Source: Musa acuminata AAA Group
Lineage: Eukaryota > Streptophyta > Magnoliopsida > Zingiberales > Musaceae
Direction of reading: 5' to 3'
Assembly: GCF_036884655.1 (NCBI RefSeq)
Contig: NC_088327.1
Span: 10,553,501 to 10,617,500, forward strand
Length of the DNA stretch: 64,000 bases
The translations under genes and the position numbers were made by a program. Below the pieces are notes generated by a model. The model worked only from the letters and a program-made list of their open reading frames with translations. It was not told the DNA's origin and did no database searches. Shown here piece after piece: positions 12,292 through 23,400 of the stretch. How positions within the stretch are numbered: position 1 is the stretch's first letter; each line of letters opens with the position of its first letter.

Positions 12292-15188
12292 ATGAGAATC
12301 ATTGAAACTCTCTCTACAGAAGTTCAACCATCCTTGAGGAATTCAGCAGCAAACTATGGTAAAGATACAGCTCTGTCTTGATTCTTGTCGATGATCATGT
12401 ATTGTGTAAGCAGCCTGGATTTTGTTTGTCAATTTAATCTTTCAACTTGTTTTATAAATCATATTCCCTCTTGAACTCTTTAATTAATGTATATGTATTT
12501 TAAACAAAATTCTTATCTTATTTTTCTCTTTCTTTCTCTGTTTGTTGATGAAGTTGATGTTTACGTTAGACCTGTTCTATTCTTGCCGCCGAGCAAATCT
12601 TATGGAGTTACTTTATTAGTTTACCGCAAATCATAGTTTAGGGAAAAATTGTCTATTTCAGGTCCCAGCAGGTTATAGTTCTAAAAGGACTTGTAGTTGT
12701 TATATGTGCTATGGTCCCAAAAATACTTGTTAGACATGCTCTAGAACTACTAGTGTCTCCGTAGAACTTCAAAGAATTTCAACTGATGCTATTTGGAAGT
12801 CCTAGTTTTCAATTTACTAGGAAGATAACGGATTGTGCAACTCATTGTTTTCCTTTCAGAAAGAAAAGGTGGGAAAGTCCTCAGCTTTTAGGAAGGTTAT
12901 TAGAGTCCATAAAATGAGAAGTGAAGCTGACGATAAACCCTTTTTTCGATTAAAACTTTATAGATTTGTCTGTTGTTCTTTCTTGTCCACCTTTTTCTCT
13001 GTATTTCTATGATGTCTTTAGTTGTTCTTCTTTAGCCCGAGCTTATCCTTGGTGCATGTTATGATGTCTCGGCATTAAAACTTTTGCAAAAAGGATCTGA
13101 ACGTTGCACCTGACAGAAACTGCTGACCTTTTACCATGTCATTTCGTGGCTCTATTTGGGTTCGGCATTCATGCTTTGCTTAATTCTTTTTAAAATTATT
13201 ATTATCATCTTTTGTGTTTACAAAGGTCACAATTGGTTGGGTATTCGAAACTTTTATAGCTTTTTTTTTTATGGGAGCTACAATACATGGTGACTTGTGC
13301 TAATGATTTCAGAGGCCAATGACTTGCTAAATTATGGAAGAGAATTTTATATTCATTTAATATCCTATGTTTCATTATACAAGGTGAATAACATTTTAGT
13401 ATCTTCTCTGAAGTTTGAAGATATAGGGTTCGGTCAATAATTGCAACATTGACATTGTTATTGGAAAATGGCATTATTGTCAAGTGCCCTAGTCCTCAAA
13501 AGCACCCGACATAATTACTTTCAAGAAAATTGATGGTTGAGTAATATTAGCAATTTCTCGTACATTGACCCCTTTTATTGGGACTTAAATTTTATTGACA
13601 CTGGAAACAAAGTAGGTCAGAAATTCAGATTCTGATCTCTTGTAACACAAACTGTAAAATTTCCCTCAGTAAGACAATTCCCAGAGGCTTACTGCATAGT
13701 CTATCAACTGGACCTTGGCTGGGTATTTGTTTCACACTATAAAAGGTGAGAGAATCTCCACTAAAATGCTGCGATCTCTCACTCATTCAATTTTGAAAAT
13801 CACAACCAAGAATTAATTTTGCCTCTTGCAAACTCTAATAGAATTCAATCATTTGTCTTCTCAATGGCCGTGTGTTTATTGCCTAAACTCCATGTGATCT
13901 AGTACTTCCATGCAGCTATGTTTTCATGGAGACACCAAGTGGTAGGTTAGTTATTCCTTATCGATTTTTTTGCTAGAAATAACAACTGTATATTAGATTC
14001 CTCTGTTGCATTATCCCAGGTTTGTCCCATGAGGAATTTGTTTGGAAATACATGACTTATATAACTAAGATTTTTTTTTGTTAACATTCAGTACTTGCTA
14101 CTGCTATTATCTGTAATTTTACATTTTTTTGATGCCTTTTAGCTTCCCTGATTAACGGTGTTCTCTTTTTAGATACGGAGTCTGGAAAAGATCCTCTTTT
14201 GTGGCATGCAAAATTTCACAAGTCTCCACTCAAGGGTTTTCCAGCTTCTTCTATTTCCGCATCCAAAGGTTCAGTATTCTGTATATTTATTTGGATGCTA
14301 CAATTTTGCATTAGTTTAAATATAATAGAAAAAAAATCTAACACCTAAGTTTGATCTGCAGGGAAGGATGCCAAAATTATCAATGAGGACAATAAGACCA
14401 AAAAGAGAGCTAGTTCAGTTCCACGACCTCGTGCTGTCCTATCGAGTCCTGGTACATTTTTACTCAATAATAAGATTATAATTCAGAATGTGTGGGGAAA
14501 TGTGCTCTAAGATATCAAGCATTGTTTGTTTTCTTGTTTCTTTTTATCACTTTGCTATCATTTATTTAACATTGTTTACGTTGCATCATTGTGTTTTGGC
14601 AAGGGGAGTAATTTAATTCTCTGGTATTAGTGATTGTAACCATCATAACATTTTGAAGATACTTCAATTTGCACCATCGAGAAAATATTTTAGAAAAATA
14701 CTCAGCAATGTTTCTGCAACATATTAGAAGCAGAGCTTGCTGCATTTCTAGCAGACCAACATGCACAACTAATAAAATAATCAAATAGAGTAAAGCACAA
14801 AGATAAGGAAAAAGAGAACCTGGCTCCATATGATTAATGTCACCATCTAATGTGCTTTTAATTTGAAGTTGAATGCCGTCAAGATTGCTCTTATATGTTG
14901 TCTACTTTTTTTCAATTCTCTATCGTATATTTGCTTTCAGATAATGATGATCTCATAGGAAAGCAGAACCTAGTGATAAAGCGGCAAACGCTCCCAAAAA
15001 TCAAGAGCATAAACCAGAGTCTACAAGCTCAAGGTAAAGAGGGTAGCCACAAGAATGCTGGTGTTGGAACTCCACTTCTCAGAAAAGGGATCTCCAAGGA
15101 ATCTGGTGACAACAACCATACGAATGAGAGGAAGCTTCCCTCAGAAGTGGCGGCACAGAGGCAAGTAATGTTCGTGAAAAGAGGATGA
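12292..15188 (+). CDS. Small basic protein of unknown function, four coding exons
   Basis: Four phase-consistent exons join cleanly: 12292-12358, 14173-14268, 14362-14451 and 14941-15188, with every internal junction in phase 1. They give about 166 residues. Visible pieces include RIIETLSTEVQPSLRN, KDPLLWHAKFHKSPLKGFP, KKRASSVPRPRAVLSSPG and KQNLVIKRQTLPKIKSINQ, ending QRQVMFVKRG. The protein is Lys/Ser rich with no membrane segment. The open frame extends upstream of 12292 (VREQEDQTIKEEELSFV) to an acceptor-like TTTAAG near 12229, so the true start could be earlier. A strong donor (GTGAGT at 11387) suggests a leader exon at about 11300-11386, and ATG at 11489 is another candidate first exon. 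I do not recognise the family. Symmetric exon phases and the coherent frame make a real gene likely. Confidence 0.65.
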
Positions 15189-15891
15189 TGAACCATATTA
15201 AGTGATGATCTACATGGTGACTACAAACTAGGTCACAGTTATTTTTGCAGTCACAAGACAAAGGAGGATCCGGTCTTGGTTTTGTTTGGCAGAAGAGATC
15301 CGTCCAGCAGTTAATCGTATTTTTACATCGTGTTACTGAATGAAGTTATCATGGGAAGATACATGAAGTTGTGTATATTGTTATGGAATAGATGTATGAC
15401 AGGCCAAGTGGCCTGTTGAGTATGTTTTCTTTTCTTTTAATCTTGAAATATTTTTTCCCTTCAAGAAAGTACCTGTTATGAGTTGTCAATTGCCTTCATG
15501 TTCATGTGAAAGCAATATTCCTAATCACCAGATATAATATATGGGATTCCTTGAGCAATGCTTGTTTCTAGCTGTCCTGAATGCAAATTAACTTTGTTGG
15601 GTTAGATATGAACTGAACACTACCAAGTGGGAAAGACCTAAATAGGAATCTGGATAACTCTGATATAAGACTTATGTGGTTTGATTTTTTTCATTTGGGT
15701 CTATAGAAGAATTAAAATTTTTATTATATGAGATCAATTTATAATTACTCTTAATTGACCAAACTCCAACACAAGTCCTATGTACACCATCTCACACAAG
15801 AAAGCTCTCTTTCTTTTTTCTCTCATTCTCTCCATAACTAGTAGAGGAAATCCAAAAATACTTACTAGTATTTTCTCATATCACCTATACA
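15189..15891 (+). other. 3' flank of the unidentified gene
   Basis: Probable 3' UTR to about 15480, then AT-rich spacer. No coding frame or RNA gene is seen before the GGTAC-rich element at 15902. Confidence 0.5.
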
Positions 15892-15901
15892 TACATAAAA
15901 T

Positions 15902-16140
15902 CAGGGTCTGTCGTATCGAGCCGTACTGTCCGGTACGGGCGGTACATACTGGTCCGACAGGTTGTCGGTACGTGGACCGACTATTACTGATCCGAGAGTA
16001 CTGTAGCTCTGTAACACTGTACTATAGTATTGTAGCAGTGCTACAGTACTCGGTACACCTGGGTGTACTGCTCGGTATATCGTACCGTACCGGTACCGAG
16101 CCCAGGTCGAAATATCGGTACGGTACGATATTGTGAACCT
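15902..16140 (-). mobile_element. GGTAC-rich short transposon, copy 1, with 10-bp target duplication
   Basis: A 239-bp GC-rich block full of GGTACC, GGTACGG and CTGTAGCAG words interrupts AT-rich DNA. It is flanked by identical TACATAAAAT at 15892-15901 and 16141-16150. Its reverse complement aligns along its length with the element at 35035-35260, including terminal words AGGTTCACAATATCG against AGATTCGCAATACCG. The ends are imperfect inverted repeats. A 9-10 bp target duplication is typical of Mutator-like elements, so it is likely a non-autonomous MULE-type MITE. It has no coding capacity. Confidence 0.8.
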
Positions 16141-16671
16141 TACATAAAATATTTATAAAAATAATAATTTTATTTTATTTCTTCACTCGGTAGTCTGAGA
16201 TCCTTCTTCTCCGAGAACATTGATTATAATTACCCACCCAAAATGAGAGATGCTAAAGCTTTGCATGCGTTGGACATCATCATTCATATAAACAACTAAA
16301 TGACACACTTCTGCAGGTGATCACTTCTTTTAGCTGTATGCTAAAACAATAGAAAACTTTATTTGTCTGTTGGACTGCTGGTACTCGTTGCTTATCGAGT
16401 TCCCACTGGTAAGATAATGTACTTTCTTTTAGATTCGTGCAACCATTCATTGCGAAGGAAGAAAAAAAAGAGATAAAAAACCGATGCGGCCATTATTATT
16501 GGCATATTGCCATTTATCGTTATCCGAAATTTACCCCCAACTAATTATCATATTTGATTGACTTAACATTGGTCAAAGGTTTGACCGTCTTGTTTTTGGT
16601 CATCAGACTCATGAAATAACATCCAAATACAATGCAGGTTGTATATCCAGTAACGCACAGTGCTTTTAAAC

Positions 16672-16704
16672 GGGAACGAAGCGGAAACGAAGCGGAAACG
16701 AAGC
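16672..16704 (+). repeat. Three tandem 11-bp units upstream of the SUVR gene
   Basis: Three copies of GGAAACGAAGC (the first with one mismatch) lie about 730 bases upstream of the SUVR start codon. They could be a regulatory cluster or chance; nothing else supports a role. Confidence 0.6.
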
Positions 16705-16852
16705 GTCAGCAAACTTGTTATTTTCGGCGATTACCATCCAACAACACGATCACAAAACGATCACAAAGCCGACCGGATCCGCAGTCGACCGCATCACGCC
16801 CATTGAGTGACCCTCCTCCCGAGGACAGAGCCGGAGGCGGAGAGCTGCTGGG

Positions 16853-17348
16853 GGGGAAGTGCAAATGGCAACCCCGCTCGCGTTCCACCAACCCTAACGC
16901 TCCGATCAACCGATCGCGGTGCTCCGGCTCCGACCATCTCGATCGAGGTTGGTCGAAGCGTTCCCTTCTCGCCCTAGGGTTTCTCCCGCAAGATTCGCTC
17001 GGTAACCCGGGTCCCTCTCGATCGTCTCGTTGTACTCTCCGTTCATGACTTGCATTTCCTCCTACTCGCCGCTTAATGCTGGGGTTCCGCATTAAGCGGG
17101 GGGGTGCTCGGGGGAAGTGCAAATGACGACCCCGCTCGCGTTGCACCAACACTAACGCTCCGATCAACCGATCGCGGTGCTGCGGCTCCCACCATCTCGA
17201 TCGAGGTTGGTCGAAGGGTTCCCTTCTCGCCCTAGGGTTTCTCCCGCAAGATTCGCTCGGTAACCCAGGTCCCTCTCGATCATCTCGTTGTACTCTCCAT
17301 TCATGGCTTGCATTTCCTCCTACTCGCCGCTTAATGCTGGGGTTCCGC
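16853..17348 (+). repeat. Tandem duplication of the SUVR leader/promoter region
   Basis: Two near-identical ~238-bp units (16853-17090 and 17111-17348, period 258) share GAAGTGCAAATG, CCGATCAACCGATCGCGGTG, CCCTAGGGTTTCTCCCGC and GGTAACCC. They differ at only a few bases. The joint contains a 9-bp perfect stem, GCTTAATGC and GCATTAAGC, at about 17071-17098. Unit 2 runs into the leader just upstream of the start codon, so the gene may have two equivalent transcription-start regions. Confidence 0.9.
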
Positions 17349-17436
17349 CGCTTTCTTGAATCAGCATTTGAACTTTTCTGGTCGCATTTGGTTTCTGTTG
17401 GAGTTTGGAGAAGGTGTTGGTGATATCGATTCGGGA

Positions 17437-20400
17437 ATGGCGCGGCAAAAAGCTATAGCGGCACTGAATGCGATGAAGGCCATCGGAATACCGATGCAAA
17501 TGGCCAAACCCGTTCTGAAGAACCTTCTTAAAGTTTACGAAAATAATTGGGAGTACATTGAAGCCGAGAACTATCGGGTCCTCGCCGATGCTATACTTGA
17601 CATTCAAGAATCGCAGGAGAAGGTACTATGTTTGGCGTATTGTATTGGTAATCACAAGTCATCAGTTGGTCTTTAAATATGAACCGTTTTTTGAATTATC
17701 CTATTGCTTTAGGAGGACGGCTGGAAAAAGAAAATGGTGGATGATTTATGGAAATCTTATCATAATTTAATTCTTGTAGTTCTTCTTACTGATTTGTTCC
17801 TAAGACGTTGAATAACTGATTGTTTCAGGATGTGGGTGGTAAAGGGAAGGATGTTATTGCAAGCGTTGATCCTGAGCCTTGTCGAACGAGAGTCAGGGCT
17901 AGGCAAGATGACCATCCCCCTCCACCATCAAATGCTAACCCTAATTTGGCTGGTGAAACTTCACAGAAAAGGCCAAGACTAGAAGCAGGTGTATCACGTG
18001 AACATAAAGGAGATGGACCAGTTTCATCCTTGAGGAGTCGAGGAATCATGATCGATGAACCCTCGTTGCCTCAACCTTCCTTTGGGAAAGCAGCAAATCA
18101 GGACTTGTTACAGCGGCCATTGACTAGGCAGACTACAACTGAGGTCGTGCCACCTCAAACTTGCAATATATCTGATAGAGCTGGACAGACATCATCTCAT
18201 TTGAATCATAGACAAATAAAAACTCCAAACCAGGTAAACGAAGCTGGTCTCGTACAAGTTCTGATAAATACACTTGTCATATATAAAAAAATGACAAACA
18301 ATCTCTGCAGGATAAAATGGATAATTCCATCATTTTTAAAGAGCCAAAAGTTGAACCAGGCACTGAGTTTCTACAAAAGCATCACACAGGTAACTGTTCT
18401 TCTGATCCAGTCAGTCCTAAGGATGAGCCGTGTGAATATGACTCACCAGTATCTGAAACTCCTATTGCGATGATACACCCCTCGCAGCCACATTCTTCAG
18501 GAAACATAGGTATATGTGTAATCTTTGTTCTCTTTATCATTTGTTGAAATTGGCGTATTTTGATGGTATATTAGTGTATCTCTTTTGGCATCATCTATTA
18601 TTATCAGCAACCGTGTGTTAAGATTGGCCACTTTATGCATGAAAGTTTCTTGCAAGCAATTATACTCGTCCAATTTGTTTCTTATTCCATGCAAAATTCA
18701 TGTAATTTCTCTTTATTGTATCGACCATATTGAAAAGGTTGATTTTTCTTGAACATAAATTAAATGACTTATAGAGAGTCTCCATATGACATGTATTTTT
18801 TGATATAACAACTAATAACCGTCATATCTAACTATACTATTAAAAATTAACTTTTAATTGAATACATGAAGCTTTTGTATCAAGCAATACTTGTCCTGAG
18901 AATATATTAAGCATTGTGTTGGGACATATTAGTTAAATCTTGTGAGAAATATTCATAATTGGTCTATTTTGGCCCTTTTATTTCCTCAAGGTCAACAAAG
19001 TTGTCATGTCTCTTCGAAAGGTCATTCAACTTTGCAGCAAAATGTTGATGGAAGCATGACACAGAAAGGGCAAAGAAATAATGCTAAGGAAAGTCTCCCA
19101 GTTAATGCATTCACTACGGGAACCACATCTGAGCTTTTATCTGTTCAGGAGTCATCTTCTTTTAATGTTGATGTAGCTTCTTCAGACTTGGGGGAGGTAA
19201 AACTTACATTTAGTTGTAGCTCTGATCGACCGGATTTCCATGTACCTAATTTGGAGACTGTCTTTAAACGAGTAGAAGATAGATGTTTGAAATCCTACAG
19301 GATTCTTCAACCGAGCTTCTCTTTTGTGAACCTTATGAAAGAAATGTGCGAGTGTTTTCTAGAGCTAGGTTCTGAAGCAACTGATGATAAGCAGGAAAAT
19401 GTCATGCAGATAATTCCAACAATAGATGCACTCAAGAAACCCATCATGCCTTGTGCTTATGACGCCATGTCTGCATGCTTGAATAATTCATTTTGTCCAG
19501 CAGCATTGGATAATATGCCCGTGACACTTAGCTCTGATCCTTCTCCTATTCAGAAAGATACACTTATTAATCAAAGTGGGATGATCCAGAAGATGAAGGA
19601 ACCTGAAATTCCCAAATCCATAAGCCTAACATCATGTAGCTTGGTGGTGGTTCAGCCACAACATGCACTTGGCAGATCAAGACTGCTTCATGATGTCAAT
19701 GACATATCTAAAGGTGAAGAAAGAGTTAGAATATCAGTGGTAAACGAAATCTCTAGAGAAGAGTACCCGCCATCTTTTAACTACATACCACGTAACATTG
19801 TTTACCAGAATGCATATGTTAGTTTTTCTCTCGCTCGAATTGGGGATGAGGACTGCTGTGCAGATTGTTTCAGTGATTGCTTGACTGCACCAATACCTTG
19901 CACCTGTGCACGTGAAACAGGAGGTGAATTTGCCTATACATCAGATGGCCTTATGAAAAAGGAATTTCTGGATGAATGCATCTCTATGTATCGTGAACCG
20001 CAAAAACACCATCTGTTCTATTGTAAAGATTGCCCCCTAGAAAGATCAAAGAATGATGTTTTGCCTGAGGCATGCAAGGGACACCTAGTGCGGAAGTTTG
20101 TTAAAGAATGCTGGAGCAAATGTGGCTGCAGTATGCATTGTGGAAACCGTGTGGTTCAAAGAGGCATCACACGCAATTTGCAAGTAAGTTTATTGTTTCT
20201 TGAGAATTGATCATAATCATAATCTTGCCCCTCCTTTTAATCAAGATTCTGTGTTTGTCTTACAGTGAGGCTTTTTTGCCATTTCACTCTCAAGTGCTGC
20301 TTATCATATTCATTTCTTCTATTCGAATGAACTTATTTTTCTAACATTACATTGGATTGTGTGTGCTTTAGGTGTTTCTCACATTCTTGAGAATGATCAT

Positions 20401-23400
20401 AATCATAATCTTGCCCCTCCTTTTAATCGAGATTCTGTGTTTGTCTTACAGTGAGGCTTTTTTGCCATTTCACTCTTAAGTGCTGCTTATCGTATTCATT
20501 TCTTCTATTCAAATGAACTTATTTTTCTAACATTACATTGGATTGTGTGTGCTTTAGGTGTTTCTCACATCTGAAGGAAAGGGGTGGGGCTTGAGGACAC
20601 TTGATGAATTGCCTAGAGGTGCTTTTGTATGTGAGTATGTTGGGGAAGTATTGACAAACATGGAGCTATATGATAGGACAATGCAAACCACAGGCAATGC
20701 AGAGCATACTTATCCAGTGTTACTAGATGCTGATTGGGGCTCAGAAGGTGCACTGAAGGATGAAGAAGCCCTTTGTTTGGATGCAACATTTTATGGCAAC
20801 GTGGCAAGATTTATCAACCATAGGTACGCTCCTAATAAGAAATCATGTTCTCAATCAGATGGTTCTAAGCTTCTGACACTTTAGGCATTACTTAAGAGGA
20901 AATTTGATAAAAAAGGTATTGTGTTGCTTCTCATGTTGATGGTCTTGGAGATGCATCAGTCTTATAGTGCTCTAGTTATTTTTTACTGGGGTCCCATAAA
21001 TTCCCGCCCCCCCCCCCAAAAAAAATTAATTTTGTTAATTCAAAGATCTAATAGACAATGTACCCTTTTTGTTAGAGGATACCAAATTACAAAAAGGATA
21101 GGCATCTCATTCTGCCACTAAAAAGTGGATATAATGTTTCTAGCAAATCTTGCCACCTGGTTGGTGGTTTCATTTGACTTATGGTATACATAGGCAAAGG
21201 TAACCCTGTTACACAATTTGATCAATTCAAAGATATCTCTGGAGACATTCATTTGCTGCCACAGGGGGATTAATGGTTGTTTAAGACATCTATCACATTT
21301 GCTGCATCTCTTTCAACCATCAGCCTGGTAATTCCTTGCGTCACTGCAACCTGAATGCCCTCCTTTACTGCAATTGCTTCACATTCAGACCCCTTCCTAA
21401 CTGGCGTCCCAGAATTATCCTACTTGGTGATTATGGCCAATGTCGAACATTTTTCTAGAAGTGGGACATCACAACCTGATGAGACCATAAAAAAAAATAT
21501 TGTTCGTCATTTGAAAAAGTTATGAGTTTCCATTGGTTCTATTTGTATCCATATACATCCAAATTAATCTAAATCTGTAAATCATTTCTGTTTGTTCCAC
21601 TTGCAACTGTGAACTCGCTAACTGAACTCTGATGATCTGAACTTCAGTTTGAGCTCTGAAGTAACTTGAATTAATTTCTAAGAAGACTTGAAATCCAATT
21701 TATTTTCATACTTTGACTTTCAATTTGAGGTTTGATCATCATAAAATGCAAAATTTCCTGTAGCGTTTAACGTTTCGTTCAGTTCGTCTGTGAAATGAAC
21801 TCACACGCCTCGCATGCAAGCCTCTTGGTGTGCAGACAACTTAATAATCAATTGCCTTCTCTATATATCATAACTATTATAGTCTCTCAATGTGAATGAG
21901 AAATGCTTGTGTCCTGTCAGAATATTGGCCCTTAAACTTTTACCTATATTGAAATAGTTAACTTGGATGTATTGCTTATAAAAATGTACTCTAGATGGGG
22001 TTTTCATTTTCTTTTGTGACTGCACTTAAGTGCTTTAATTCTAGTTGCAGCGTTCCTCAGCTAAGTGGAGAGGATATGGTTCAAAGTACTTAGATTAGAA
22101 TAATTGGATGTTTATGAAATTAAAAAATAAATTTTTTAGAAGCAAGACAAGGGTCAAATCCTTTCGTTGATGGCATCCAAGTCCATTCTGCTGTGACATT
22201 ATAAGGTTGTTCATGTTGATAAAGCAATTTATAGGCTCACCTAGTCCCTGATGCAACTTATCATGTTTTAGTGTGCTCTCTTAAAGGACTCATGGTCCTT
22301 GTCAACCTGTAGCTGCCAGTCTCTTTCCTTTCTAAAGCGTCCTTTTAGTATGCATATCTCAAAATTTAATCAGGACTAATTTGCTTAGATCTTGGAACTT
22401 CTTGTTTTGAGGCTGATTCTATTGAGCATTTAGAAGGCTTCTTCCTTTGTATATGTTTCTTTTTTTTTTGGGTTCGAAAGCAGGTTTTGCATCATCTATT
22501 AGTATTATTAGGGTGCTCTATTTTGACATAATGGGTTTTAAGTAATTGGAATAACCTCTCAGGTGCTGATAAGCTCTGTGCATTTGGTGGTCTTTCGGAC
22601 TTACAGTTGCTAGACCCTTTTGAACTTGACTGCCATATTTTGTTATTTTATTGCAACACCATATTTCCCAATTCCATGATATTCTCGTACTTCTATTTCT
22701 TCTTTACTTGGTGAATCTGGGTACTATTTCAACACATAAAAAGTGAAATTCAAACATGTTGCCTTTAGCATCATTATTATTATTATTTTTTTTCACTCTT
22801 GGCAAGAGCTGACTCGGTTTACCTACCTTTGTAATCTAGGACAATCATTGCAGGCTAGGTAATGTTCCCCTCTTTTAGCCGTCTCTGGGACTGTCTTTAC
22901 ATTAACACACCAATTATTTTAGGCATGGTAAGCTTATTGACTGATCTGCTTGCCAGTGTCGACAAGTAAGAACAATATTCTCTGGGACTATCTTTACATT
23001 AACTTCTGGTACAGTCTGTACCACATCCTTCTCTAATGTTCATTGACATGAAAAAGAAAGTTTAGTTGTCAGAGTTTTATTTTGGTTTCTTTTGTTTTAT
23101 TTCAATAGTAGCCATTGATAGAGTATGTTTGACTTTTGCTTTTCTAATGTTATTGCTTCTCTTGCAATCCCATTATACATCACTTGATTTTGTAAATGAC
23201 TTTTGATTGTAGATGCTTTGATGCCAATCTGATTGAAATTCCAGTTGAAGTGGAGACACCAGACCATCATTACTACCATGTATGCAGTGAATCTGTGAAT
23301 CAAAGTTATGGCTTTTATCTTCAAACACACTACAAATTCTTGTACTTATTGGGCTCATATCTTCCTATTTCATTTTATCTGCAGCTTGCTTTTTTTACAA

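Noticed and set aside
16632..17167. Overlapping ORFs on both strands upstream of SUVR as genes
   Set aside because: They are open because the tandemly duplicated leader is GC-rich; there is no family resemblance and they overlap the promoter.
22885..23003. Repeated CTGGGACT.TCTTTACATTAAC in SUVR intron 5 as a mobile element boundary
   Set aside because: Two ~22-bp copies about 95 bp apart with no inverted ends; probably a small local duplication.
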